Position numbers and translations under genes: made by a program. A stretch of 22,236 nt of DNA from JADLEX01 sp964586775 (lineage in GTDB: Bacteria; Lernaellota; Lernaellaia; JACKCT01): contig CAZPJD010000066.1 of assembly GCA_964586775.1 (NCBI GenBank), forward strand, positions 1 through 22,236, given 5' to 3'. Below are positions 1 to 7,383 of the stretch, one piece after another. A model generated the notes under the pieces. That model had not been told where the DNA came from, did no database searches, and was given only the letters and a program-made list of their open reading frames with translations. Positions within the stretch are counted from its first letter, which is position 1, and each line of letters starts with the position of its first letter.

Positions 1-1
1 G

Positions 2-409
2 CTGCTCGACGTGGACATGCTGCTTCAGATTCCGTACGAGGCGCTGGTCATCCCCACCATGACGGCCGCGGAAGCGAAGAACAAACGACTGCCGACCGAG
101 CAGGAACTGCGCGATTTTCTGCGCGATCAGTTCGTCGCGAATTTCGACGGCAAGCCCGCGAAGATCGACGTGGAGTTCGTCTCGCTCACGAAAAACGACA
201 TCGGCTACTGGACGCAGACGACGATTCCGCCGCGCTCGTTTCGGCTCGCCGGGCGCGTGCCGGGCGGCGCGTCGAAGTTCTCGCTCAAGGCGTCGGCGCA
301 CTTCGGCGTGGTGTCGCTGTCGCTGCGTCGCGAGGGCGCGGGTATGGCGACGCAAAAGACCGTCTTCCCCGGCACCCCGAGTCCCGACTGGAACTTCACC
401 GGCCCCTGA
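2..409 (+). CDS. C-terminal part of a HupE/UreJ-like ectodomain protein (5' end outside window)
   Basis: The frame is open to the window edge, so the gene begins upstream; a GTG at 11 is only an internal possibility. About 135 residues are visible. The pattern DVDMLLQIPYEAL, then an acidic helix (ELRDFLRDQF), FDGKP, and a beta-rich end (PGGASKFSLKASAHFG, VSLSLRREG) resembles the N-terminal extracellular domain of HupE/UreJ_2 membrane proteins, judged by eye. In that family a transmembrane domain follows; here translation stops right after the ectodomain and the next gene converges 15 bases later, so the membrane half is missing. It may be a stand-alone exported domain or a truncated gene. The family call is an inference from pattern and is weak. 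Confidence 0.4.
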   Translation: MLDVDMLLQIPYEALVIPTMTAAEAKNKRLPTEQELRDFLRDQFVANFDGKPAKIDVEFVSLTKNDIGYWTQTTIPPRSFRLAGRVPGGASKFSLKASAHFGVVSLSLRREGAGMATQKTVFPGTPSPDWNFTGP

Positions 410-424
410 TCTCGTCGCTGCTTC

Positions 425-2191
425 TCACCACTCGGGACCGATCCACCCCAGGTGACGCATCATCCAATAGGGCAGCATGTAGTCGTGCCCGCTGCGTTCG
501 CGGCCGTTGTCGTCGCCGCCATCGAGGCCATAGGGGCTACGGTGCCAGATGCACATGTCGGGGATGCGCAGATTCGCGGGTAGCGGGTCGAGCGCCCAGT
601 CGGTCTTTTCGGGATTCACCTCGATGTCGGGGTTCGCGCTGTTCTGGATGTACCGGTCGCGCAGAGGCGCATCGACGAAGACATCCATCTGGCGGATCGC
701 GCGGATCACCGCGCCGGGGTCGCGCTCGCCCGTCGATGACAGATACCACGACGTGAAGGTGGGGTTCTCCTCGACGCCGCCGCGCCGCCACGCGAGGCCG
801 TCGCCCGATTCCCACAGCAGGTTGCGGAATCCCGCGATGTACTGCTCGCGCAGCGCCGGGCCGTCTTCGAGACTCGTGAGCACGTACATGTTCTCGAAGC
901 CCATGTACACGTTGTAGTGCTTGGTCTCGTAACCGAGGTACACCCACAGGAACCGCTCGACGTTGTTCGGGCAACCGCGCGCGACGAGATCCTGATAGTA
1001 CTCGCCGAAGCGCGGCTCGTCGGACACGCGCCCGGCGAGGCGCATCCACGCAAGGCTCGCGGCGGACGTCAGGCCATTGGGCACGGGCCAGCCTTCGAGC
1101 GAGAAACAACGGAAATCGCCGAATTGCGTCGGCGCGCCGTCGGCGTCGATGATGCGAAAATCGTTGTCCCACATGTGATCGGCGACTTCTTCCACCGTGC
1201 GGCGGATGTCGGCTCGCACATCCTCGTCGGGGACGAGATCATACGTTGTCGCAAGCCCCACCAGCTCGCCCGAATACTGGTCGATGCTCACATCGCCCTT
1301 CCAGTAGTAGTCGGCGAACTCTCCCTCGCCCTCATGGTCGTCGTTCACGGGCCAGAACTGCGTGAACTCGTTCGGCGCCATCGGCGCGTCTTTGGGCATG
1401 TAGCTGCGCGACAGCAGCCCCGGCACGCCGTTGACGCGGTTGAGCAGATCCAGCCCGCGCACGTGCGTGCGCACGTTGTCGAGCGCGTCTTCGGTCTGCT
1501 CGACGGCGTAGCGAAATGCCGCGCCCGCCGAGGCATTGCCGTGGATGAAGCACGCGTCACCGAGGTCCGAAAACCAATAGTCTCCGCCCACGTCGTCGGG
1601 GTTGTCGGCCGTGACGGTGAGCCCGTCGCTGTTGTGGCGGGCGAGATAGACCTCCTGATACGCGCGGGCGCGTTTCAGCAGCGGTCCGTCCTCGGTCGGG
1701 TCGCCCACGCGGATGCCGAACGCCTCTCGCGCCGTTTGCGGCTCGGTTGAGGAATCCGTCGCCTCGACGACGAACAGGTAGAGCGTCTCGTCGTCGTCGA
1801 GCGGAGTGCCTGTGAGCACACCAGTGGCGGCATCGAGCGACAACCCCTCGGGCAGCTCGCCGTCGACGACCGCCCAGCCGAGGTAGGGCTCAACCCCTCC
1901 CTGCGCCGCGAAGGTGTAGGTGTAAGCCTCGCCTGGCTCGGCGACCGGCGGGAACTCGTGGACGATCGCGAGGGGATCGGGCCCGTCGGTGTCGTCATCG
2001 GGCAGCGGCGGCCAGGTGTCGTCGTCGCCGGAGTCGTCATCCGTGTCGTCGTCGCTCGAGTCATCGTCCGCGGAATCGTCGTCGGAGTCATCGTCGGGCG
2101 TAGGCGAACCGGAGTCGTCGTCGTCGCCTCCGCAGCCGGCCGAGAGAGTGAGTACTGCAATCACGAAAAGGACTCTGAAAGGGAATTTCAT
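425..2191 (-). CDS. Lipoprotein with Asp-rich linker, Ig-like domain and large helical C-terminal domain
   Basis: The 588-residue protein starts with a lipoprotein signal peptide (MKFPFRVLFVIAVLTLSAGC, lipobox LSAGC, Cys20). Residues 23-72 form a low-complexity linker of Asp with some Ser and Thr, which should hold the rest away from the membrane. Residues about 75-165 look like a putative-Ig (He_PIG/cadherin-like) domain, with the hallmark LPEGLSLDAATGVLTGTP. From about residue 170 to the end is a Trp/Tyr-rich, mostly helical domain without a motif I recognise; an alpha/alpha-toroid enzyme fold is possible but unproven. GGGGCG lies a few bases before the ATG. It is probably surface-exposed, binding or processing an extracellular polymer. 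Substrate unknown. The gene converges with the partial gene at 2-409. Confidence 0.85.
   Translation of the reverse strand: MKFPFRVLFVIAVLTLSAGCGGDDDDSGSPTPDDDSDDDSADDDSSDDDTDDDSGDDDTWPPLPDDDTDGPDPLAIVHEFPPVAEPGEAYTYTFAAQGGVEPYLGWAVVDGELPEGLSLDAATGVLTGTPLDDDETLYLFVVEATDSSTEPQTAREAFGIRVGDPTEDGPLLKRARAYQEVYLARHNSDGLTVTADNPDDVGGDYWFSDLGDACFIHGNASAGAAFRYAVEQTEDALDNVRTHVRGLDLLNRVNGVPGLLSRSYMPKDAPMAPNEFTQFWPVNDDHEGEGEFADYYWKGDVSIDQYSGELVGLATTYDLVPDEDVRADIRRTVEEVADHMWDNDFRIIDADGAPTQFGDFRCFSLEGWPVPNGLTSAASLAWMRLAGRVSDEPRFGEYYQDLVARGCPNNVERFLWVYLGYETKHYNVYMGFENMYVLTSLEDGPALREQYIAGFRNLLWESGDGLAWRRGGVEENPTFTSWYLSSTGERDPGAVIRAIRQMDVFVDAPLRDRYIQNSANPDIEVNPEKTDWALDPLPANLRIPDMCIWHRSPYGLDGGDDNGRERSGHDYMLPYWMMRHLGWIGPEW
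1976..2125 (-). repeat. Low-complexity GAC/GAT-rich tract encoding the Asp-rich linker
   Basis: The plus strand shows repeated tcgtc/gtcatcg units, which read on the minus strand as runs of Asp codons broken by Ser, Thr and Ala (residues 23-72 of the lipoprotein at 425-2191). Such tracts can change length by slippage, but the frame is intact here. Confidence 0.75.
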
Positions 2192-2286
2192 GGAACGCCC
2201 CGTTGCGCGGTCAATCCGTTCATCACGCTCGCGTTCACGCTACCGAAGTTCGCGGCGGGCGGCAAACCTCGTGCGCGCCGCCAAAG

Positions 2287-2316
2287 AAAAACCGCCGTGA
2301 TGTCACGGCGGTTTTT
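2287..2316 (-). terminator. Intrinsic terminator of the subtilisin-like protease gene
   Basis: There is a perfect 14-bp inverted repeat: aaaaaccgccgtga at 2287-2300 pairs with its complement at 2303-2316, around a 2-nt centre. On the minus strand the GC-rich stem ends in a T-run (tttttcttt). It lies 21 bases after the stop of the protease gene and before the lipoprotein gene, separating the two transcripts. Being A/T symmetrical it could act in both directions, but no plus-strand gene ends here. Confidence 0.9.
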
Positions 2317-2336
2317 CGAGCACTTCGGCCTTTGGA

Positions 2337-3596
2337 TTACGGAAGCAGCAGCGGCTCCTGTACGCCGTCCGGATCGTCCGAGCAGGTCGATCCCGCGCTG
2401 TCGCACGGCAGCGGATCGCCCACGGCCAGCAGCGCCGCCTTGACCTGCGTGGGCGTGTACGACGGATTCGCGGCCTTGATGCGCGCCGCCGCGCCGGCCA
2501 CGTGCGGGCTCGCCATGCTGGTTCCGCTCATCGTGGCGTAGACGCTGCCTTTGTAAGTCGAATAGATGCCGACGCCGGGGGCGATAATGTCCACGTCGTG
2601 CCCGTAGTTCGAGAAGCACGCGAACGAGTCGTCCACATTCTCCGTGCACGAACTGAACGCGAAACTGCCCGTGCCCAGGCGCCCCGGCAGACCGTCGAAG
2701 TCGGCGAGCGCCGACACCGTGATGACCTCGTCATACGCGGCGGGAAGCGACAGGCCCGCATCCTTCTTTTCGTTGCCCGCGGCGACGACGAACGTCACAC
2801 CCGCTCCCACCGCCGAGCAGATCGCCTTGTGATACGAATTCGTCGAGGTCGAGCAGCTCTGGCCGTCTTTGTCGTCGGAACCGGACCCACCGAGACTCAT
2901 ATTGGCGACCTCGATCGTGGCCGCGTTGCGCTTCACCCAGTCGATGCCCTGAATGACGCCCGAGGTGGTGCCCGAGCCGTTGCGGTCGAGCACCTTCACC
3001 GCGTGAAGCCGCGCACCCGGCGCGGTGCCGACCACGCCGATGCCGTTGTCGATCGCCGCCGCCGAGCCCGCGACGTGCGTGCCGTGGCCGTTGTCGTCCG
3101 CGCCGCCGGTCTTGCAGTCGCGCGTCTTGCGGTCGAGGGTGCGGCAATCGACGCCCTTCACCACGTAAAGGTCTGGGTGGTTGAGCTGGATGCCGGAGTC
3201 GATGATCGCGATGTCCACATTCACCGACGTGCCGTTCAGCACCACGTCGAACTCGCTGCGCGCGATGCCCGTGGGAATCGTCTGCGCGTTCGCGCGCACG
3301 ACCGTGTCGGGCTCGATCGCGATCACGTCCTTGTCGCGTTGCAGTGCGCGAAGCTGCGCCGGTTTGAGTCGTGCGGCGAAGCCCTTGAGCGCATGATTGT
3401 ACGCGTTTTTCGGCGAGAGGCCCCGCGCGAGGGCGAAGTCCAGCGAATCCTTCACCTGCGGGCGCAGGGTGATGATGTATTGATCGGGAACGACCTCGGT
3501 GCTCGGCGCGGTCTGCGCGAACGCGGTCGTGGACAAAATCGCCACGCACGCGGCGAGTCCAACCACTCGGGCGGCGAGGCGTAGAGAATTGCGCAT
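2337..3596 (-). CDS. Secreted subtilisin-like serine protease (S8) with I9-type propeptide
   Basis: The 419-residue preproenzyme has a Sec signal peptide (cleavage likely after AFA, residue 27), then an inhibitor-I9-type propeptide (about 36-103, beginning VVPDQYIITL). The S8 catalytic domain runs from about 107 to 400. The triad is visible: Asp133 in IIDSGI, His171 in NGHGTHVAG, Ser360 in GTSMASPHVAG, with oxyanion Asn275 in AAGNE. Several Cys residues in the mature part suggest disulfides, as in the proteinase K group. It should be exported, remove its propeptide and degrade extracellular protein. AAGGAGAC sits just before the ATG at 3596. It ends shortly after the catalytic domain, with no sorting or anchoring domain. 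A promoter candidate lies upstream and a strong terminator downstream, so it appears monocistronic. Confidence 0.95.
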   Translation of the reverse strand: MRNSLRLAARVVGLAACVAILSTTAFAQTAPSTEVVPDQYIITLRPQVKDSLDFALARGLSPKNAYNHALKGFAARLKPAQLRALQRDKDVIAIEPDTVVRANAQTIPTGIARSEFDVVLNGTSVNVDIAIIDSGIQLNHPDLYVVKGVDCRTLDRKTRDCKTGGADDNGHGTHVAGSAAAIDNGIGVVGTAPGARLHAVKVLDRNGSGTTSGVIQGIDWVKRNAATIEVANMSLGGSGSDDKDGQSCSTSTNSYHKAICSAVGAGVTFVVAAGNEKKDAGLSLPAAYDEVITVSALADFDGLPGRLGTGSFAFSSCTENVDDSFACFSNYGHDVDIIAPGVGIYSTYKGSVYATMSGTSMASPHVAGAAARIKAANPSYTPTQVKAALLAVGDPLPCDSAGSTCSDDPDGVQEPLLLP

Positions 3597-3632
3597 CGGA
3601 TGTCTCCTTCGAGAAGAAACGGAAGAAACGCA

Positions 3633-3660
3633 AGCATAGACGTTTTTGAGCGGATGGCTA
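3633..3660 (-). promoter_or_regulatory. Candidate promoter of the protease gene
   Basis: On the minus strand, TAGCCA (3655-3660) and TATGCT (3633-3638) are separated by 16 bases, each matching the sigma-70 consensus at four of six positions. The start codon is 37 bases downstream of the -10 and has a good ribosome binding site. Confidence 0.45.
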
Positions 3661-3676
3661 GGTGATCCTTATCACC
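3661..3676. promoter_or_regulatory. Perfect inverted repeat next to the protease -35 element
   Basis: GGTGAT-cctt-ATCACC is a perfect 6-bp dyad that abuts the candidate -35 hexamer of the protease gene. The position suits an operator or activator site. With no T-run on either strand it is unlikely to be a terminator of the transporter gene upstream. Confidence 0.35.
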
Positions 3677-3725
3677 ATCGGTGAATCGGTGCCCACCACG
3701 GCGGCTCTTCGACCGACAAACCCCG

Positions 3726-5606
3726 TCACAGGTACGGGCGCAGCGCCTCGACCAGCATGGCGAGAATCGGGAGCAGGATGGCTCCCACGATGGCCTCGCC
3801 GGCGATGAGCCCCGAGGCGAGCGGCGCGCCGTAGCGCTCGCAACTGCCGTTTTCGCCCGGTGCGAACTTGCGCCACACCGCCGTGATGACGCTTCCCACC
3901 GCGGTTCCGATAGTCAGGACGGGCGGCAGGATCAGCGCGAAGCCGACGGCGGAGGGGATGGGCACCCACCAGTAGCGCGACTTTTCCTCGCCGTTTTCGC
4001 CCCGCTTGGGCACGGCCAGAAGAATCTCGAAGAAAACACCAATGATGATCGCGAAGATCGACGCGGTGAGCGCGCCGCGCGGCAGCGCCGTGAGACCCTT
4101 TTCCATCACGATGGCCAGCGACGCGATCTTGAGGCCGGTCGGCGCGGCGAGCTGTCCCGGGTCCAGCCCGATGCCGTATGTCTTTTCGAGCAGGTTGAAC
4201 ATCAGCGGGGTCAGGATCGATCCGATGGGGATCATGATGAGCCCGGCGATGATGAGCGTCTTGAATTTGCCGCCAAGCCGCTGCGCGACCCAGAACGACG
4301 GCACGACGGTCTCGCTGCTCGCCTGCGGATTGGCGCTGACGTACGCCGCCACCAGATTGCTGCGAATCTGCGCGGGCCACAGCAAGCCGAAGAGGAACTG
4401 CGTGGCGTTGGCCATCAGGGAGACAGGGCCTTGCCCGGTGATGCCCAGAACGCGAAGCCCCGCGATGATAAGAATCGGCTGGATGGCGACGGCGAGCAGG
4501 ACCTCGACCCACGGCATGTGGAACCAGGCCGACGTGATCCAGACCAGAACGGCGATGGAAAGCAGCGTGCCCGCGAGCACCCACGAGGTCGGGACGCTCT
4601 CGTCGGCCAGAGACACGTGGGCGTCGTCGGATTCCTTCTTTCCCGCGGTCATGGAGCGGATCACGGGGATGATGACGCTCGTGAGCGCGGCAGCCAGCAT
4701 CATCGCGGTGGCGGGCCACATCAGCCATTGGACGACGAGTTTGAAATGCGATGCCGACTCGACGTACTCCATCGCGCCGCCGCACGAACCAGCGAGAAAC
4801 GCCAGAGCCTGGGCCTTTTCGGGATCGGCCAATTCCGAGACCGAGCCGAGTGTCGAGGCGCATTGGTCCCAGTTCGCCGCGCTCGTGCCGCCGAGCGCGA
4901 CCAGTTTGGCGAAGGTCTCGCCGAAGGTGTTGATGACCCATACACCGATGAGGCCCGAGAGACCCACGGAGAGCGGCACCAGCATGCCGATGCCGATGGC
5001 CGCGAATTCCAGACCAAACGACATCTTGAGCGCCGCGTTGCCGACCATCGGCGTGATGACGCCGAGGCCGTCCTTGAGCAGCGTGAAGAATCCGGCCACC
5101 GCCGTGCTGACCTTCAGCACATCGCGGCGGCGCTCGGTCAGTGCCGTCACCTCGGGATCCGTCAGCGTTTGGGCGACGCTCAACACCGCCTTCGCCGTCG
5201 GCCACGGTAGCATCTTGTCCCGCAGGATCATGCGCCGGGGCCAGACGCCCATGAAGATGCCGAGGATGGCGGACACCGCAAGCCAGATGAACGTCTGCCA
5301 CCACGTGGGGGCAAAGCCGATGTCGCGCCCGAAGACGACCTGGATGTAAAAGAACGCCGACAGGATGACGACCATGAAGCCGATGCCCGAGACGGTGTTG
5401 ATCATCGTCTGGATGATGTTCAGCTCGATGGCGAGGTGCTTCTTGTCGGTCGCGTGGCGCGCGAGCAGCGCCGCAGCGATGAACATGCCGCCATACGTCA
5501 GGTCCACGCTCATTCCGAGCTTCAACGTGACATACGGCGTCGCCGCCGCGGCGAACGCGCACAGCAACGAACCGAGCAACAACAGTCGCCAGTGAAGCTC
5601 TTTCAT
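3726..5606 (-). CDS. OPT-family oligopeptide transporter
   Basis: The protein is a very hydrophobic permease of 626 residues with about 14 or more predicted membrane segments. It shows OPT/YSL-like features: an N-terminal TPYVTLKLGMSVDLTYGGMF segment, WPTAKAVLSVAQ after the early helices, and a Gly-rich GEAIVGAILLP near the end. Family members import oligopeptides or metal chelates by proton symport in the inner membrane; the substrate cannot be told from sequence. I chose the ATG at 5606 (MKELHWRLL) because GAAGGGA lies about 6 bases before it; an ATG at 5654 would add 16 residues and place that ribosome binding site inside the coding region. It sits upstream of a secreted protease gene on the same strand, so peptide uptake is a reasonable but unproven role. 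The two are separated by 129 bases and a promoter candidate. Confidence 0.85.
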   Translation of the reverse strand: MKELHWRLLLLGSLLCAFAAAATPYVTLKLGMSVDLTYGGMFIAAALLARHATDKKHLAIELNIIQTMINTVSGIGFMVVILSAFFYIQVVFGRDIGFAPTWWQTFIWLAVSAILGIFMGVWPRRMILRDKMLPWPTAKAVLSVAQTLTDPEVTALTERRRDVLKVSTAVAGFFTLLKDGLGVITPMVGNAALKMSFGLEFAAIGIGMLVPLSVGLSGLIGVWVINTFGETFAKLVALGGTSAANWDQCASTLGSVSELADPEKAQALAFLAGSCGGAMEYVESASHFKLVVQWLMWPATAMMLAAALTSVIIPVIRSMTAGKKESDDAHVSLADESVPTSWVLAGTLLSIAVLVWITSAWFHMPWVEVLLAVAIQPILIIAGLRVLGITGQGPVSLMANATQFLFGLLWPAQIRSNLVAAYVSANPQASSETVVPSFWVAQRLGGKFKTLIIAGLIMIPIGSILTPLMFNLLEKTYGIGLDPGQLAAPTGLKIASLAIVMEKGLTALPRGALTASIFAIIIGVFFEILLAVPKRGENGEEKSRYWWVPIPSAVGFALILPPVLTIGTAVGSVITAVWRKFAPGENGSCERYGAPLASGLIAGEAIVGAILLPILAMLVEALRPYL

Positions 5607-5748
5607 CACTTGTCCCTTCGGGAGTGACCCACGTGCGAGCCCCTTATACGGCACGAACGTGGAAGACGTAAGGGATATCGCCGATTCGAATTACGAAGGG
5701 AGCCCAAGCCAACCGCGGAGGCGGCACCGGGCGCCGCGCCGGGCCCAT

Positions 5749-6600
5749 TCAAGGACAACCGATCTCGAATCCGTCCGGGGCGGTCAGAAATTCCAGCAAC
5801 CAAGTCGCAACGGGCACCCGCGCGCGACGCAGGAACTCGGCAACGTCTTCGTCCTCGCCCGCCGCCTCGCCCATGCACTCTCCCGAAAGGTCGATACGCC
5901 CCGTGTCGCTTCCAAGACCGGGGATCTTCGTCGAGAGGCGACGCACGTCCGGTCCCTCGGCCCAGGCGTCGTCCGCGTCGACGACCGGCATGAATCCGGG
6001 CAGATCGGACCACGCCTCGATAAAGGTCATCTCGCCCGAATCGTTGAACGTGAACTCCTCGTAGATCGGACACGAGAGGCGTCCGTTGTACTCGAAGACG
6101 ACCCGGCATCTGCCGAAGGGCTGAAACGCGAACGCGCGGCAATCGCGCTCCACCACGCGCGTCGGGTACAGGCGCAGCGCGAGGTCGATCGCGATCATCG
6201 CCTCGTCGCCGAGGCCCGTCAGCAGCAGCCACGGCGGCCATTCCCACCGCGCCACCAGGTCGGAATAGTTCGGGATCGATCGCGGATCGGCGAGGGAGTC
6301 GAGCGTGTCGAAATACCGGAGGCTTTGCTCCACGTAGTACGCGGGCTCGAACCTGGGCGACGAAAACTCCGACGAGGCGTCGTCGCCCGGAATCTCCCAA
6401 CAGGCGAAAGAGGGCTCGCCGACGTCGTCCGGGGCGTCATCCGCGTCGTCGTCAACGACTTCAACATCGCCCGCGGGTTCCGCCGCCGACACGTCATCGC
6501 CGGCTTCGTAACCGCAGGACGTCCCGGCGATCAGCAGATACATCGCCGAAAGAAGAAGCGTGAAATTCCGAATCGGAGTCACCTGCCGCATCGCGGTCAT
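5749..6600 (-). CDS. Putative lipoprotein with Asp-rich linker, function unknown
   Basis: About 283 residues from the ATG at 6600 (a TTG at 6627 or an ATG at 6591 is also possible; none has a clear ribosome binding site). The N-terminus is an Arg-containing n-region, a hydrophobic core (FTLLLSAMYLLIAG) and TSC, a marginal lipobox. A short acidic linker follows (VEVVDDDADDAPDDVG). The globular part contains a cysteine-containing beta segment (RVVFEYNGRLSCPIYEEFTF, then GEMTFIEAWSDLPG), which could belong to an NTF2/SnoaL-like fold, but I do not recognise the family. It follows the methyltransferase gene at a very short gap, so the two are probably cotranscribed and this gene may depend on coupled translation. 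It resembles the 425-2191 lipoprotein only in leader and linker. Confidence 0.7.
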   Translation of the reverse strand: MTAMRQVTPIRNFTLLLSAMYLLIAGTSCGYEAGDDVSAAEPAGDVEVVDDDADDAPDDVGEPSFACWEIPGDDASSEFSSPRFEPAYYVEQSLRYFDTLDSLADPRSIPNYSDLVARWEWPPWLLLTGLGDEAMIAIDLALRLYPTRVVERDCRAFAFQPFGRCRVVFEYNGRLSCPIYEEFTFNDSGEMTFIEAWSDLPGFMPVVDADDAWAEGPDVRRLSTKIPGLGSDTGRIDLSGECMGEAAGEDEDVAEFLRRARVPVATWLLEFLTAPDGFEIGCP

Positions 6601-6638
6601 TGAACGACGTGCGGCGACAACCGTCAATCGAGCCCCGG

Positions 6639-7268
6639 CTACGCGTCGCGCCGAATCCTAGCGAGCCACGCCGCCGCGCCCTCGCCGTGCCAGTGATTGG
6701 CGAACCGCTCGGGCTCGATCGACTCCACCGCGAATCCCTCGGCGAAGGACTCGCGAATCTCGACCGCCGTCACGCGGCGCGGTCCGCCCGGGCGCGTTTC
6801 GAGTTCCGAAAAGCACATCAGAATCATCGACCCGCCCGGACGCATCGCGCCCGCGAGGGCTTGGACATATTCGGTCCGCTGCTCATCGGAAAACGTGTGG
6901 AACAAGCCGCAATCGACGATCGTGTCGAACTGGCCGAGGTCCGGGGCGCGCATGGCCGACGTGACGTGAAAGGTCGCATTGACACCACGCTCTGCCGACT
7001 TCCCGCGCGCCCGTTCGACGGCGACCTCGACGAAGACGATCCCCGTCACGTCGTGCCCGCGCGCGGCGAGGTACAGGGCGTTTTCGCCGGTGCCGCAGCC
7101 GATATCCAGCACGCGCCCGCGAATCTCGCCCTCGGCGCAGAGGCGTACGATCGCGGGCTGCGGGCGTCCGATGTCCCACGGGGCCGGCTGGTCGCCTTGA
7201 TACGCCGCGTCGAATCGATCAACATGGCTTTCCACATGGGTATCCAGATGGCTCCGCGTATCGCCCAT
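6639..7268 (-). CDS. Class I SAM-dependent methyltransferase
   Basis: This 209-residue protein has a Rossmann methyltransferase domain. PWDIGRPQPA (residues 30-39) is typical of a thiopurine/tellurite-type subgroup. Motif I is VLDIGCGTGENAL (53-65), followed by beta2 HDVTGIVF, then FDTIVDCGLFHTFSDE (motif IV region) and LAGAMRPGG. At the end of beta2, where the subgroup normally has Asp (GIDFS) to bind the ribose hydroxyls of SAM, this protein has Val78 (GIVFV). That may weaken SAM binding or be covered by the nearby Glu81. Substrate unknown; likely a cytoplasmic small-molecule methyltransferase. GAGAGGAG precedes the ATG at 7268 closely. It heads a probable two-gene unit with the downstream lipoprotein and is divergent from the YkgJ gene. 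Confidence 0.88.
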   Translation of the reverse strand: MGDTRSHLDTHVESHVDRFDAAYQGDQPAPWDIGRPQPAIVRLCAEGEIRGRVLDIGCGTGENALYLAARGHDVTGIVFVEVAVERARGKSAERGVNATFHVTSAMRAPDLGQFDTIVDCGLFHTFSDEQRTEYVQALAGAMRPGGSMILMCFSELETRPGGPRRVTAVEIRESFAEGFAVESIEPERFANHWHGEGAAAWLARIRRDA

Positions 7269-7284
7269 CGACTCCTCTCCCGGT

Positions 7285-7313
7285 TTGGAAAACGGAGGCT
7301 CTTAACCGAAAAT
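7285..7313 (+). promoter_or_regulatory. Weak promoter candidate for the YkgJ-like gene
   Basis: TTGGAA (7285-7290), a 17-base spacer and GAAAAT (7308-7313) each match the sigma-70 consensus at four of six positions. They stand just before the leader ORF, in the short divergent gap with the methyltransferase gene. Confidence 0.25.
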
Positions 7314-7326
7314 GTGTAAGGGAACC

Positions 7327-7383
7327 ATGATGCCGCTTAGAAAGTCGTGCTTTCGCCGCATTGTCGGGCGGCCGCCCGGATGA
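7327..7383 (+). CDS. Possible 18-codon leader peptide upstream of the YkgJ-like gene
   Basis: AAGGGA (7318-7323) precedes two tandem ATGs (7327 and 7330; the second has the better 6-base spacing). They open a short frame, MMPLRKSCFRRIVGRPPG. Its TGA (7381-7383) overlaps the ATG (7380-7382) of the next gene as ATGA. The downstream ATG has no ribosome binding site of its own, because a 14-bp GC palindrome (cgggcggccgcccg, 7365-7378) lies directly before it. Translation of the leader would open that stem and deliver ribosomes to the main start. The arrangement is seen in sequence; its use is inferred. Confidence 0.4.
   Translation: MMPLRKSCFRRIVGRPPG

Noticed and set aside
2192..2286. Promoter for the lipoprotein gene at 425-2191
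   Set aside because: TTGCCG with a 17-base spacer to TAGCGT is present on the minus strand, but the -10 is too poor to list as a feature.
3658..5562. A long minus-strand frame shifted against the OPT transporter
   Set aside because: It gives an Arg/His-rich product, while the chosen frame gives a coherent membrane protein with family motifs.
5607..5654. N-terminal extension of the OPT transporter to the ATG at 5654
   Set aside because: The extra 16 residues (MPYKGLARGSLPKGQV) contain the ribosome binding site of the ATG at 5606 and are not hydrophobic; the shorter start is more likely.
5607..5748. Gap of about 140 bases between the transporter and the second lipoprotein, examined for RNA genes or a terminator
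   Set aside because: No convincing tRNA-like cloverleaf, hairpin with T-run or promoter was seen.
7365..7378. The 14-bp GC palindrome as a terminator
   Set aside because: It has no T-run on either strand and lies inside a short frame that leads into the next gene, so a role in masking a start is more fitting.
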